The notes under the pieces: generated by a model
Told to the model about the DNA's origin: nothing
Database searches by the model: none
Seen by the model: only the letters and a program-made list of their open reading frames with translations
Program-made: the position numbers and the translations under genes
Assembly: GCF_009914055.1 (NCBI RefSeq)
Contig: NZ_CP028271.1
Span: 1,426,001 to 1,490,000 of the forward strand
Source of the DNA: Mixta intestinalis
GTDB lineage: Bacteria; Pseudomonadota; Gammaproteobacteria; Enterobacterales; Enterobacteriaceae
Direction: 5' to 3'
Length of the DNA stretch: 64,000 bases
Shown: positions 1 through 8,183 of the stretch, piece after piece
Layout of the letters: each line of letters begins with the position of its first letter
Position numbering within the stretch: position 1 is the stretch's first letter

Positions 1-1
1 T

Positions 2-1141
2 GTGCTGCTGGCTGTGGCAGCTTTTATTTTTAATACCACTGAATTTGTTCCGGTGGGCCTGCTTTCCGATATCGCCGCCTCGTTTGCGATGAAAACGCCG
101 GAGGTGGGCGTAATGCTGACTATCTACGCCTGGGTGGTGGCGTTAATGTCGCTGCCGCTGATGCTGGTCACGCGCAATATCGAGCGGCGTTTACTGCTCA
201 CCGCTATTTTCATGCTGTTCACCCTGAGTCATGTGCTATCGCTGCTGGCATGGAATTTTTGGGTGCTGGTGGCTTCGCGCATCGGTATTGCGCTGGCGCA
301 TGCGATTTTCTGGTCAATCACCGCTTCGCTGGCGATTCGCGTTGCGCCTGCCGGTAAGAAAACCCAGGCGCTCAGCATGCTGGCTACCGGCACCGCGCTG
401 GCGATGGTATTAGGCGTGCCGATCGGACGCATTATCGGTCAGTACCTGGGCTGGCGTACTACTTTTGGCATGATTGGTGTCTCAGCGCTGGCCCTGATGC
501 TAATCCTGGTTAAGCTGCTGCCGAAACTGCCCAGCGAACATACCGGTTCGCTTAGCAGCGTGCCGATGCTGTTTAAACGTCCGGCGCTGGTCAGTATGTA
601 TTTCCTGGTGACGCTGGTAGTGACGGCGCACTATACCGCCTACAGCTATATCGAGCCTTTTATGCAGGCGATCGCCTCGCAGGGTGAGAACTTCACGACC
701 TTTTTGCTGTTGATCTTTGGCAGCGCCGGTATTATCGGCAGCATTATTTTCAGTCTGCTCGGCAATAAACTCCCTTCGGCGCTACTGCTGAGCGCGATTG
801 GGCTGATCACCCTCTGTATGGGGCTGCTGCTGCTTGCGGCGGTACACCCGTTTGCCGTATCGGTGCTTTGCATTGTCTGGGGGATGGGCATGATGACGAT
901 AGGCCTGGCGATGCAGGTGCGGGTACTGTCGCTGGCACCGGATGCGACTGACGTGGCGATGTCGCTGTTTTCTGGTATTTACAATATCGGTATCGGTGCC
1001 GGGGCGCTACTGGGAAATCAGGTCAGCCTGCATTTCAGAATGGCGGACGTTGGCAATGTCGGCGCCGTTATTGGCCTGCTGGCGCTGTTCTGGTGCATTT
1101 TTATTTTCCGCCGCTACCCTCAACTGCGCAGCAATGGCTAA
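2..1141 (+). CDS. sotB: Sugar efflux transporter SotB (5' end cut by window)
   Basis: Major facilitator superfamily exporter of the inner membrane. The SotB/YdeA family exports arabinose, lactose and IPTG by proton antiport. The visible 379 residues start in the first transmembrane segment (VAAFIFNTTEFVPVGLL) and run to the normal C-terminus, with the family-typical stretches LTIYAWVVALMSLP, AHAIFWSITASLAIR and LAPDATDVAMSLFSGIYNIGIGAG. About 16 N-terminal residues are missing because the window begins inside the gene, so the GTG at position 2 is not the true start. It converges on rhaM and the two share a strong terminator. The assignment rests on recalled similarity to E. coli SotB along its whole length. 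Confidence 0.93.
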   Translation: MLLAVAAFIFNTTEFVPVGLLSDIAASFAMKTPEVGVMLTIYAWVVALMSLPLMLVTRNIERRLLLTAIFMLFTLSHVLSLLAWNFWVLVASRIGIALAHAIFWSITASLAIRVAPAGKKTQALSMLATGTALAMVLGVPIGRIIGQYLGWRTTFGMIGVSALALMLILVKLLPKLPSEHTGSLSSVPMLFKRPALVSMYFLVTLVVTAHYTAYSYIEPFMQAIASQGENFTTFLLLIFGSAGIIGSIIFSLLGNKLPSALLLSAIGLITLCMGLLLLAAVHPFAVSVLCIVWGMGMMTIGLAMQVRVLSLAPDATDVAMSLFSGIYNIGIGAGALLGNQVSLHFRMADVGNVGAVIGLLALFWCIFIFRRYPQLRSNG

Positions 1142-1186
1142 TCAAAGGCGGAACTGACGGGCAATCATATACGTGACTTAACGATC

Positions 1187-1216
1187 AAAAAGGGCGGCCT
1201 TCACCGCCCTTTTTTT
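1187..1216. terminator. Bidirectional rho-independent terminator between sotB and rhaM
   Basis: A GGGCGG/CCGCCC stem with a CTTCA-type loop is flanked by an A-run on the left and seven T's on the right. It can therefore end transcripts from both convergent genes. It is the strongest terminator in this part of the window. Confidence 0.9.
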
Positions 1217-1529
1217 ATGGCAGATAAAACACCTGTTTTAACGGCTGGCTGACCGGACTGTTGTCAAGGTTGGTTGGCATCAGCTCACGCATCGATGCCC
1301 ACCAGCGCTGACATACTTCCGTTTGCGCTACCGCTTCCCAGCGTTCTTCCGATTCAATCTCCACGCAGGCAAATAACAGGCTGCGCTGTTCATCAAGGAA
1401 GATGCTGTAGTGATGCGCGCCATGCGCCTTCAGCGTCTGTTCCAGCTCTGGCCAGATGGGAGAGTGGCGCTGCTGATAGGCTTCATGACAGTGCGGATAG
1501 ACCTGCATAACGAACGCTTTACGCAACAT
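1215..1529 (-). CDS. rhaM: L-rhamnose mutarotase
   Basis: Interconverts the alpha and beta anomers of L-rhamnose and so feeds the isomerase RhaA. The 104-residue product has the same length as E. coli RhaM. It keeps the N-terminal MLRKAFVMQV strand, PIWPELE, the central EIESEERWEAVA and QRWW motifs, and the C-terminal VFYLP. I chose the ATG at 1529 rather than the longer reading at 1541 because it matches the family N-terminus. The start overlaps the end of rhaD by 11 nt, so the two are translationally coupled. It is the last gene of rhaBADM. Confidence 0.95.
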   Translation of the reverse strand: MLRKAFVMQVYPHCHEAYQQRHSPIWPELEQTLKAHGAHHYSIFLDEQRSLLFACVEIESEERWEAVAQTEVCQRWWASMRELMPTNLDNSPVSQPLKQVFYLP

Positions 1530-2361
1530 AGGCTGGCCCAATATCCAGCGCCGCCTGCCACGGCTTGACCTTAAAGCGTTTGCCCAGCGCTACCAGCTGT
1601 TCGGTAGTAATGCTCTGGCGCATGCCGCCCATCGAAAGCACTTTCACCACCACTTCGGAAGATTTTTCCGCGGTATCGATCAGACCGAAGGTTTCATCTA
1701 ACGTCGGTCCGGCACCAAAAATGCCGTGGAAAGGCCACATAACCAGGCTGTGAGAAGCCATCTGCTCTGCGGTGGCGTTGCCGATCTCGTCAGTGCCGGG
1801 CACCATCCACGGCACAATACCGACGCCGTCCGGGAATACCACCAGACATTCGGTACTGCCTTCCCAGAGCAGGCGGGTCAGCCGCGCCGAATCCAGTTCA
1901 ATCGCATAGCTGAGCGCCATAAAATTGGTGGCATGGCAGTGCATGATCACGCGATCGGCACCGTTGGTCAGCTGCTTACGCACGCTGTGCGACTGAAAAT
2001 GGGCCGCCAGCTCCGACGTCGGCAGGCCACCGTTTGCCAGCCCCCAGTGAATTTTGTAGGAAAGCCCCTTTTCGTCCACCTGCAGCAGCGCCAGGCTGTC
2101 AGCCGGATCGAGCTGGACATTGCGGAAAAATTTGCCGGAGCCGGTAACGATAAACCAGTCGTTCGCCAGGCCAGGTGCCGGATGGGTTAGCTCGACACAG
2201 CGGGGTTCGGCAACGAAATCATGAGCAAAATCCGCCACCTCTTGCGGCAGCAAACGCATACTGACATTACCGCCGTTGCGCTCGTCCCAGCCCTTCAGCC
2301 ACATATCGCTGGTGGCTTTCACCATACCCTGCACAAACCAGGAAGAAAGAATTGATTGCAT
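1519..2361 (-). CDS. rhaD: Rhamnulose-1-phosphate aldolase
   Basis: Zinc-dependent class II aldolase that splits L-rhamnulose 1-phosphate into dihydroxyacetone phosphate and L-lactaldehyde in the cytoplasm. The 280-residue protein (E. coli 274) starts MQSILSSWFVQ with an AAGGA ribosome site. Family residues are present: the RNGGNVSMR phosphate loop near residue 30, catalytic Glu117 in GGLPTSE, and zinc ligands His141 and His143 in HCHATNF and His212 in WPFHG. It begins 10 nt after rhaA and overlaps rhaM. A longer reading extending upstream to 2793 is only a shadow frame over rhaA. Its product L-lactaldehyde is the substrate of the nearby aldA. Confidence 0.97.
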   Translation of the reverse strand: MQSILSSWFVQGMVKATSDMWLKGWDERNGGNVSMRLLPQEVADFAHDFVAEPRCVELTHPAPGLANDWFIVTGSGKFFRNVQLDPADSLALLQVDEKGLSYKIHWGLANGGLPTSELAAHFQSHSVRKQLTNGADRVIMHCHATNFMALSYAIELDSARLTRLLWEGSTECLVVFPDGVGIVPWMVPGTDEIGNATAEQMASHSLVMWPFHGIFGAGPTLDETFGLIDTAEKSSEVVVKVLSMGGMRQSITTEQLVALGKRFKVKPWQAALDIGPAYVA

Positions 2362-2371
2362 TGTAAAATCC

Positions 2372-3628
2372 TTAGCGTTTACTGAGGGTCTGTTCTTCAT
2401 AATCACGCACGCTGCGCAGCCAGCCTGCATCCGCCGGGACATCGTGGCGTTCGCACCACATTTCCCAAACTGCCTGCCACGGCAGCGATTTTTGCTCTTC
2501 CAGCAGCGCCAGGCGCGCGGTGTAATCACCGGCAGATTCCAGCGCCCGCAGCTTATCGGTCGGTTCCAGCAGCGCACGCAGCAGCGCTTTTTTCGCATTG
2601 CGCGTGCCGATAACCCAGGCAGCGATGCGGTTGATGGAGGCATCGAAGAAGTCCAGGCCGATATGTACTTTGTCGAACAGTTTCTGACGCACGATCTCCT
2701 GGGCGATGGCCTGGGTTTCATCATCCAGCAGCACGACATGGTCGCTGTCCCAGCGTACCGGGCGGCTAACGTGCAACAGCAGGCGCGGCACATAAAGCAT
2801 CACGGTGGAGATTTTGTCAGAAATCACCTCAGTCGGATGGAAATGTCCGGCATCCAGCGTCAGGGCGATCTGCCGACTGGCGGCGTAGCCGAGACAGAAT
2901 TCATTTGAGCCAACGGTATAGCTTTCAGCACCGATACCGAACAGCTTGCTTTCCACCGCATCGATGTGGTGTGCCGCATCGAGTTTTTCCGTCAGCACTT
3001 CATCAATAGACTGCATCAGACGCTGGCGCGGCGCGAAGCGATCGACAGTGAGATCTTTCATCCCGTCCGGCACCCAGATATTCATTACCGAGGGCGTACC
3101 GAGCTGTTCACCGAACCAGGCGGAAACCTTACGGCTGGCCTTACAGTGATCGATCCAGAACTGACGAATATTTTTATCCGCATGAGCGAGCGTAAAACCG
3201 TCAGCGCTCAACGGATGGGAAAAGCAGGTCGGATTAAAATCCAGTCCCAGCTGGCGTTCTTTCGCCCAGCTGACCCAGTTAGCGAAGTGCTGCGGCTCGA
3301 TTTCATTACGATCGACCGGGCGATCGCTTTCCAGATAGATGGCGTGCAGATTAAACCGCTTCGGCCCCGGAATCAGCGACAGCGCCAGATCCACGTCTGC
3401 CCGCAGTTCGGCGGCGTTACGCGCACGTCCCGGATAGTTGCCGGTCGCCTGAATACCGCCGGTTAACGCGCCCTGAGGATTTTCAAAACCGCGTACATCA
3501 TCACCCTGCCAGCAGTGCATGGAAACCGGGATGCGATCCAGCTGATTCATTGCGGCTTCCACATCGACGCCGATATCGGCAAAGCGTTGTTTCGCCAGTT
3601 CAAAAGCCTGTTCTGTAAGCCTGGTCAT
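2372..3628 (-). CDS. rhaA: L-rhamnose isomerase
   Basis: Converts L-rhamnose to L-rhamnulose with divalent metal (Mn/Zn) in the cytoplasm. The 418-residue product is collinear with E. coli RhaA, including RIPVSMHCWQGDDV near the N-terminus, LTGGIQATGNYPG, FSHPLSADGFTL, LDAGHFHPTEV (metal site) and HIGLDFFDASINRIAAWVIG. I chose the ATG at 3628, which overlaps the rhaB stop as ATGA. An in-frame ATG two codons earlier (3634) is possible, but the family N-terminus favours the later one. Middle gene of rhaBADM. Confidence 0.96.
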   Translation of the reverse strand: MTRLTEQAFELAKQRFADIGVDVEAAMNQLDRIPVSMHCWQGDDVRGFENPQGALTGGIQATGNYPGRARNAAELRADVDLALSLIPGPKRFNLHAIYLESDRPVDRNEIEPQHFANWVSWAKERQLGLDFNPTCFSHPLSADGFTLAHADKNIRQFWIDHCKASRKVSAWFGEQLGTPSVMNIWVPDGMKDLTVDRFAPRQRLMQSIDEVLTEKLDAAHHIDAVESKLFGIGAESYTVGSNEFCLGYAASRQIALTLDAGHFHPTEVISDKISTVMLYVPRLLLHVSRPVRWDSDHVVLLDDETQAIAQEIVRQKLFDKVHIGLDFFDASINRIAAWVIGTRNAKKALLRALLEPTDKLRALESAGDYTARLALLEEQKSLPWQAVWEMWCERHDVPADAGWLRSVRDYEEQTLSKR

Positions 3629-5097
3629 AAGCATAATTCCTTACGCGGTTGTTTTAGCGCCTGAAAACGCGACCAGCTGTCGGTCAGCGCGCTGTCTGAG
3701 AGTGGTTGAATGATTTGAGACGGAAAGTTTTTTGCCACGCAGCGGCGAAAAGCGTCCACATCCGCCAGTTCGCCACGGGCGATAAGCTGGCTGCCGATGT
3801 TGCCCAGCGTGGAGGCTTCAACGGGACCGATAGAAATCGGCAAGCCGCAGGCGTTAGCGCACAGCTGGTTAAGCAGCGGATTCTGGCTACCGCCGCCAAC
3901 GATATGCAGGCGGCTAAAGGCTGAACCGCGCAGCGTCGATAGCTCCTCCACCACCTGACGATAAAGCAGCGCCAGGCTGTCAAAGATACAGCGGGCCAGT
4001 GCCACCGGGCTGTGAGGCACCGGCATCGCCTGCTCTGCACAGGCATCCTGGATTTCGCGCACCATACTGGCCGGATTGATAAAACGGGCATCGTTGGCGT
4101 CGATAATCGACTGGCAGGCGGGATAGCACGCCGCCTCATCGATCAGAGCGCAGAGATCGGTGATTTCCAGTTCACTGCAAATGCGCTGTAGCAGCCACAG
4201 CCCCATGATATTTTTCAGCACCCGGTAGCGCCCTTCCGCGCCGCCCTCGTTAGTCACGTTGACGTCAAGCGCCGCTTGATTATTGAAGGGCGTTTGGCTT
4301 TCAAAGCCGAGCAGCGACCAGGTACCGGAACAGAGATAAGCCTCATCAGGCGCGGCCAGCGGCGTTGCCAGCACCGCACTGGCGGTATCGTGCGTTGCTA
4401 CCGCCACCAGCGGAATACGCAGACCGCTGCGGCTTTGCCATTCGCCCACCGGCGTGCCTGGCATCTGCGGCGTGCCGAACCATTCTGCCCGCGCACCTGC
4501 CCAGCTCAGCAGCTGGCGATCCCATTCGCCGGTTGCCAGATTCAGCAGTTGCGTCGTGCTGGCGTTGGTATATTCCCAGTTCAGCTGACCGGTAAGGCGA
4601 TATTGCAGGTAATCGGGGATCATCAGCACATGTGCCACTTCAGCCAGCAGTTCTGGATGCATTTGGCTGAACGCACGCAGTTGATAAAGGGTGTTAAACG
4701 GCAGGAACTGAATGCCGGTGTGCTGCCAGATAAGATCGCGTCCCAGTTCGCGCTGTGCCTGCGCCATCAGACCGTGAGTGCGCTTATCGCGGTAAGAAAC
4801 CGGCAGGCCGACACGTTCACCTGCCTGATTGAGCATCACCACATCCACGCCCCAGGTATCGATACCAATACTTTCCGGCACGATGCCTCTTTCCAGCAGC
4901 TGTTCCAGCCCGTCGCGGATCGCCTGCTCAAGGCCATCCAGATCCCAACAGTCATATCCTTGTTTTTGCTGGCGCTGGTTAGCGAAGCGGCCAATCTGCT
5001 CCAGCGTCAGCGACTGCTCTTCCGGCTGGTACTGTGCCAGCATAATGCGGCCACTGGAGGCGCCGAGATCGATGGCTACAAAATTGTGGTGCGTCAT
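3625..5097 (-). CDS. rhaB: Rhamnulokinase
   Basis: FGGY-family kinase that phosphorylates L-rhamnulose at O-1 with ATP. It has 490 residues (E. coli 489). The N-terminal phosphate-binding signature is VAIDLGASSGRIML, followed by GIDTWGVDVV and, in the C-terminal half, the adenosine-binding IVGGGSQNPLLNQ. The ORF can be read upstream to 5217, but the ATG at 5097 fits both the family N-terminus (MTHHNFVAID) and an AGGA ribosome site. It also places the start about 25 nt downstream of the predicted rhaBAD transcription start. First gene of the operon, coupled to rhaA by an ATGA overlap. Confidence 0.96.
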   Translation of the reverse strand: MTHHNFVAIDLGASSGRIMLAQYQPEEQSLTLEQIGRFANQRQQKQGYDCWDLDGLEQAIRDGLEQLLERGIVPESIGIDTWGVDVVMLNQAGERVGLPVSYRDKRTHGLMAQAQRELGRDLIWQHTGIQFLPFNTLYQLRAFSQMHPELLAEVAHVLMIPDYLQYRLTGQLNWEYTNASTTQLLNLATGEWDRQLLSWAGARAEWFGTPQMPGTPVGEWQSRSGLRIPLVAVATHDTASAVLATPLAAPDEAYLCSGTWSLLGFESQTPFNNQAALDVNVTNEGGAEGRYRVLKNIMGLWLLQRICSELEITDLCALIDEAACYPACQSIIDANDARFINPASMVREIQDACAEQAMPVPHSPVALARCIFDSLALLYRQVVEELSTLRGSAFSRLHIVGGGSQNPLLNQLCANACGLPISIGPVEASTLGNIGSQLIARGELADVDAFRRCVAKNFPSQIIQPLSDSALTDSWSRFQALKQPRKELCL

Positions 5098-5128
5098 ATG
5101 ATTCGCTTCCTGATGAAACATGCTCACC

Positions 5129-5134
5129 AGTGTA
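5129..5134 (-). promoter_or_regulatory. rhaBADM promoter -10 box
   Basis: On the minus strand this reads TACACT followed by GGTGAGC. The E. coli rhaBAD -10 is TAGACT followed by GGTCG. The box lies exactly 19 nt downstream of the AAGGT end of the proximal RhaS half-site, the same distance as in E. coli as I recall it. Transcription would start near 5122. Confidence 0.7.
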
Positions 5135-5153
5135 AAAATGCCGCCAGTTCCAC

Positions 5154-5204
5154 ACCTTGCTGAGGCTGCCACTTCAGAACGCCCGCTGGCAGGGGCGTAA
5201 AGAA
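5154..5204 (-). promoter_or_regulatory. RhaS operator of rhaBADM (two 17-bp half-sites)
   Basis: The promoter-proximal half-site at 5154-5170 reads GGCAGCCTCAGCAAGGT on the minus strand. It resembles the E. coli half-site GTCAGTAACGAGAAGGT at the ends GnCAG and AAGGT. The distal half-site at about 5188-5204 reads TTCTTTACGCCCCTGCC, resembling ATCTTTCCCTGGTTGCC. The half-sites are inverted and 16-17 bp apart, which is the known RhaS-rhaI layout next to the -35 region. Identification rests on recalled E. coli promoter sequence. Confidence 0.72.
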
Positions 5205-5253
5205 AGACGTGAAGCAACTCACAGTTCTGTTTTTCATTGCGCCGACAATGCGA

Positions 5254-5269
5254 TGTGACTCTTGCCGCA
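5254..5269. promoter_or_regulatory. Candidate CRP site in the rhaB-rhaS divergent region
   Basis: TGTGA-N6-CCGCA has eight of the ten CRP core positions, with one perfect half (TCACA on the minus strand). Its centre is about 111.5 bp upstream of the predicted rhaSR start, the position I recall for the CRP site that co-activates E. coli rhaSR. It is also about 140 bp upstream of the rhaB start. Confidence 0.5.
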
Positions 5270-5290
5270 ATTCTGAATATTTTCAGTCGT

Positions 5291-5341
5291 TTCTTGAAAA
5301 ATTAACCGTTTAAGGCTGTTTTGCGGTGCAAATTTCAAGGT
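5291..5341 (+). promoter_or_regulatory. RhaR operator of rhaSR (17-17-17 inverted repeat)
   Basis: Two 17-bp half-sites, 5291-5307 and 5325-5341, are inverted repeats of each other matching at 11 of 17 positions around a shared CTTGAAA core. They are separated by exactly 17 bp. With the -10 at 5361-5366 (TAGTAT) and a start near 5373, the operator spans -82 to -32. That is the arrangement I recall for RhaR at E. coli rhaSR, so it is a good candidate for the RhaR site. Confidence 0.68.
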
Positions 5342-5360
5342 AATTTAGGCGCGCGCTGAC

Positions 5361-5366
5361 TAGTAT
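5361..5366 (+). promoter_or_regulatory. rhaSR promoter -10 box
   Basis: TAGTAT lies 31 bp upstream of the rhaS ATG. No good -35 box precedes it; the RhaR half-site ending at 5341 occupies that place, as expected for an activator-dependent promoter. Confidence 0.5.
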
Positions 5367-5397
5367 CGGTCGCAAACAGATAAATGAGGATGCACAG

Positions 5398-6222
5398 ATG
5401 ACCGTGTTACATAGCGCTGATTTTTTCTCTGACGGCGATCAGCCGATAGCGATCGAACCGCGGGCACCGCAGGGAATGTTTCCGGAACATCACCACGATT
5501 TTCATGAAATTGTGCTGGTGGAACAGGGCGCAGGTATCCATATCTTTAACGGTCAGCCTCAGTCGCTCTGTGGCGGCTGCGTCTGCTTTGTACGCGATCA
5601 TGACCGTCATCTTTATGAGCAAACCGAGAACCTTTATTTAACCAATGTATTGTGGCGCGGCCCGCAGGCGTTTCGCTTTCTGACCGGCCTACAGGATCTG
5701 TTGCCGCAGGAGCGCGACGGGCGCTACCCTTCCCACTGGCGCATCAGCAATCGGGTAATGGCGCAGGCTAAAATACTGATCGCACAGTTACAGGTGCCCG
5801 AAGACGGCGATGCCACCGAACAGCGCCTGCGCCAGGAACTGACCTTTATGCAGCTGCTGTTGCTGCTACGCCAGGGCTGCCGTGAACAGGAAAGTGATGC
5901 GCAGGAGGCGCGCCTGCTGCGGCTGCTTGACTGGCTAAACGAACACTACAGCGAGGATATCGACTGGGATGCGCTGGCCGATCGCTTCTCACTGTCGCTG
6001 CGCACGCTACATCGCCAGCTGAAGCAGCAGACCGGCAGCACGCCGCAGCGCTATCTGAACCGGCTACGGCTGTTGCAGGCACGTCACCTGCTGCGCCACA
6101 GCGATATGCGCATAACCGATATCGCCTATCAGTGCGGGTTTGGCGACAGCAATCATTTTTCCACGCTGTTTCGCCGGGAATTTGGCTGCGCGCCGCGCGC
6201 TGAGCGGCAGCAGATGTGGTAA
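5398..6222 (+). CDS. rhaS: Rhamnose-responsive activator RhaS
   Basis: AraC-family activator that binds L-rhamnose and switches on rhaBAD and rhaT. It has 274 residues (E. coli 278). The N-terminal cupin starts MTVLHSADFF and contains FPEHHHDFHEIVLVE and FVRDHDRHLYE. The C-terminal double helix-turn-helix contains DRFSLSLRTLHRQLKQQTG, RLRLLQARHLLRHS and ITDIAYQCGFGDSNHFSTLFRREFG. It is divergent from rhaBADM across a 300-bp regulatory gap, and rhaR follows after 12 nt. Confidence 0.96.
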   Translation: MTVLHSADFFSDGDQPIAIEPRAPQGMFPEHHHDFHEIVLVEQGAGIHIFNGQPQSLCGGCVCFVRDHDRHLYEQTENLYLTNVLWRGPQAFRFLTGLQDLLPQERDGRYPSHWRISNRVMAQAKILIAQLQVPEDGDATEQRLRQELTFMQLLLLLRQGCREQESDAQEARLLRLLDWLNEHYSEDIDWDALADRFSLSLRTLHRQLKQQTGSTPQRYLNRLRLLQARHLLRHSDMRITDIAYQCGFGDSNHFSTLFRREFGCAPRAERQQMW

Positions 6223-6234
6223 CAGGAGCACAGC

Positions 6235-7101
6235 ATGGGGCTAATACTGGCGAAAGCGGACTATTTTCCTTCAGAAGCGATGCCGGTGGCGGTAGAGGAT
6301 CGCGCCCCGCAGCCTGTCTTTTCTCCGCATTGTCATGAATTTAATGAGATCGTCATCGTCTGGCGCGGCAACGGCCTGCATGTGCTGAACGATCGCCCGT
6401 GGCTGATAACCTGCGGCGATCTTTTTTATATCCGTCATAACGACTGCCACAGCTTCGAATCGGTCAACGATCTGGTGCTGGATAACATTCTTTACTGCCC
6501 GGAGCGCTTTCGGCTGGGGCTGGAGTGGTCGCAGCTGCTGCCGCTGGATGATGCCGACTATCACGCCCACTGGCGTTTGACCACGCGCGGCATGGCGCTG
6601 GTACGCGGGGTAATTTCTCAGCTGGAGCAGGAAAGCCGTAAGACCGATATGCTGTCGATGCAGCTGGCAGAGGCGCTGTTTTTGCAGTTAACGCTGATTC
6701 TGCGGCGGCATCGCTACGTGGCCGAACGCGCCGGGGAGCTACCGGAAGGAGAGCAGCTCGATCTGCTGATGTCGGCCATTCAGGCCAATACCGGACGCCC
6801 TTTCGATTTCGCCGCCTTCTGCCACCATAATCAGCTCAGCGAACGGGCGTTGAAGCAGCTCTTCCGTCAGCAAACCGGCATGACAATTGGTCACTATCTG
6901 CGCCAGTTACGGCTCTGCCAGGCAAAACATCTGCTGCGCAGTACCGATCTGCTGATTGGCGAGGTGGCAGCACGCTGTGGCTTTGACGACAGTAACTACT
7001 TTTCTGTGGTATTTACCCGCGAAACCCAGCTGACGCCCAGCGCATGGCGGCAGCGTTTTATGCGTACCGGTAAAGGCGTTCAGCCCGTACCGGAGCAATA
7101 A
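6235..7101 (+). CDS. rhaR: Rhamnose-responsive activator RhaR
   Basis: Second AraC-family activator. In the known system RhaR senses L-rhamnose and activates the rhaSR operon itself. The 288 residues comprise a cupin sensing domain (HCHEFNEIVIVWRGNGLHVLNDRPW, read in two overlapping parts, then NDLVLDNILYCPERF) and a C-terminal double HTH (LSERALKQLFRQQTGM, EVAARCGFDDSNYFSVVFTRE). It is co-transcribed with rhaS and convergent with rhaT across a hairpin. Confidence 0.95.
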   Translation: MGLILAKADYFPSEAMPVAVEDRAPQPVFSPHCHEFNEIVIVWRGNGLHVLNDRPWLITCGDLFYIRHNDCHSFESVNDLVLDNILYCPERFRLGLEWSQLLPLDDADYHAHWRLTTRGMALVRGVISQLEQESRKTDMLSMQLAEALFLQLTLILRRHRYVAERAGELPEGEQLDLLMSAIQANTGRPFDFAAFCHHNQLSERALKQLFRQQTGMTIGHYLRQLRLCQAKHLLRSTDLLIGEVAARCGFDDSNYFSVVFTRETQLTPSAWRQRFMRTGKGVQPVPEQ

Positions 7102-7105
7102 ACAA

Positions 7106-7133
7106 GGCCAGCACGCGTCTTACGCGGCTGGCC
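7106..7133. terminator. Hairpin between convergent rhaR and rhaT
   Basis: GGCCAGC and GCTGGCC form a perfect 7-bp stem in the 47-bp gap between the two stop codons. There is no clear T-tract, so termination may be inefficient. Confidence 0.6.
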
Positions 7134-7148
7134 TCCCTGCCCGACTGG

Positions 7149-8183
7149 TTAACCTGCCATACCCAGACCAACAATGTTCGCCGCCAGGATAATTACCAGA
7201 CAGCCAACGGAAAGTACGCTGACCGGACGACGCCCTACCGACTGCCACTCTTTCAGCAGCAGACCTACAATACCGCCGCACAGCACATACAGGCTCATAT
7301 GCAGCATCCAGCTGACAAAATCGTACTGTGGCGGGATATTGGCGTGGCCCCAGGCGTAGAAGAAGAATTGTAGATACCACATCAGGCCACCCAGCATCGC
7401 AAAGCTAACATTGGCGAGCAGCAGCGGCTTCGCCAGCGAGAGATCGGCGCGCAGCGACAGTGAAGGTTTAACCGCCAGGCGGATAAAGCAGTAGGCCAGA
7501 TTAACCATCGCACCGCCGCCCATAATCACCACATAGCTGGGCAGCGCTACGTAGAGCGGATCGATACCGGCAGCGGCAGCCGCTTCATGCATCGGCTTCG
7601 CCGCATCCATCGCAAACGACATTCCGGCAGAGAAAATCCCGCACATTACCGCCAGTAACAGGCCTTTTTTCAGGTTGAACTCTTCGGCGCTGATCCCCAT
7701 CGCGCGCTCTTTCAGGAAACCTGCGCGAGACACAATACCAACGCCAATTAGCGCAACCAGCACGCCCAGTAGCGTCATACGCCCCCCGGTGGAGCTGAAC
7801 AACACCATAAAGCGCCCCTGCAACAGCGGCGTCATTAATGTTCCCACTACCAGCGTAATGCCAATGGCGATGCCGATACCCATCGACATCCCGAGATAGC
7901 GCATTGTCAGCCCGTAGTTCACGTTGCCGATGCCCCACATGGCACCGAACAGAAACACCGGCAGCAGCTGAGCCAGCGTGAACTGCTGGAAGTAGCCCCA
8001 GAAATCAGGCAGCAGTACGGCACTCACCGCCCACGGCAGAATCAACCACGACATAATGCCGCCTACCGACCACATCGTTTCCCAGGACCACTGTCTGACG
8101 CGTTTAAACGGAGCATAAAAGCAGGCGGCGCTGGCAGCGCCCACCAGATGCCACAAGATACCTGCCAGGATTGCGTTGTTCAT
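7149..8183 (-). CDS. rhaT: L-rhamnose:proton symporter
   Basis: Ten-helix inner-membrane symporter of the drug/metabolite transporter group that imports L-rhamnose with a proton. It has exactly 344 residues, as in E. coli, and matches throughout: MNNAILAGILWHLVGAASAA, WSWETMWSVGG, FGAMWGIGNVNYGLTMRYLG, GGRMTLLGVLVALIGVG, GGLMWYLQFFFYAWGHA. It is transcribed away from aldA out of a shared 394-bp gap. Confidence 0.96.
   Translation of the reverse strand: MNNAILAGILWHLVGAASAACFYAPFKRVRQWSWETMWSVGGIMSWLILPWAVSAVLLPDFWGYFQQFTLAQLLPVFLFGAMWGIGNVNYGLTMRYLGMSMGIGIAIGITLVVGTLMTPLLQGRFMVLFSSTGGRMTLLGVLVALIGVGIVSRAGFLKERAMGISAEEFNLKKGLLLAVMCGIFSAGMSFAMDAAKPMHEAAAAAGIDPLYVALPSYVVIMGGGAMVNLAYCFIRLAVKPSLSLRADLSLAKPLLLANVSFAMLGGLMWYLQFFFYAWGHANIPPQYDFVSWMLHMSLYVLCGGIVGLLLKEWQSVGRRPVSVLSVGCLVIILAANIVGLGMAG

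Noticed and set aside
2362..2793. N-terminal extension of rhaD into a 424-codon frame
   Set aside because: The extra part is Cys/Arg/Trp-rich, lies in another frame inside rhaA, and the normal RhaD start at 2361 has its own ribosome site.
4276..5163. 295-codon ORF antisense to rhaB
   Set aside because: Same reasoning; rhaB is intact and this frame would also cover the RhaS operator.
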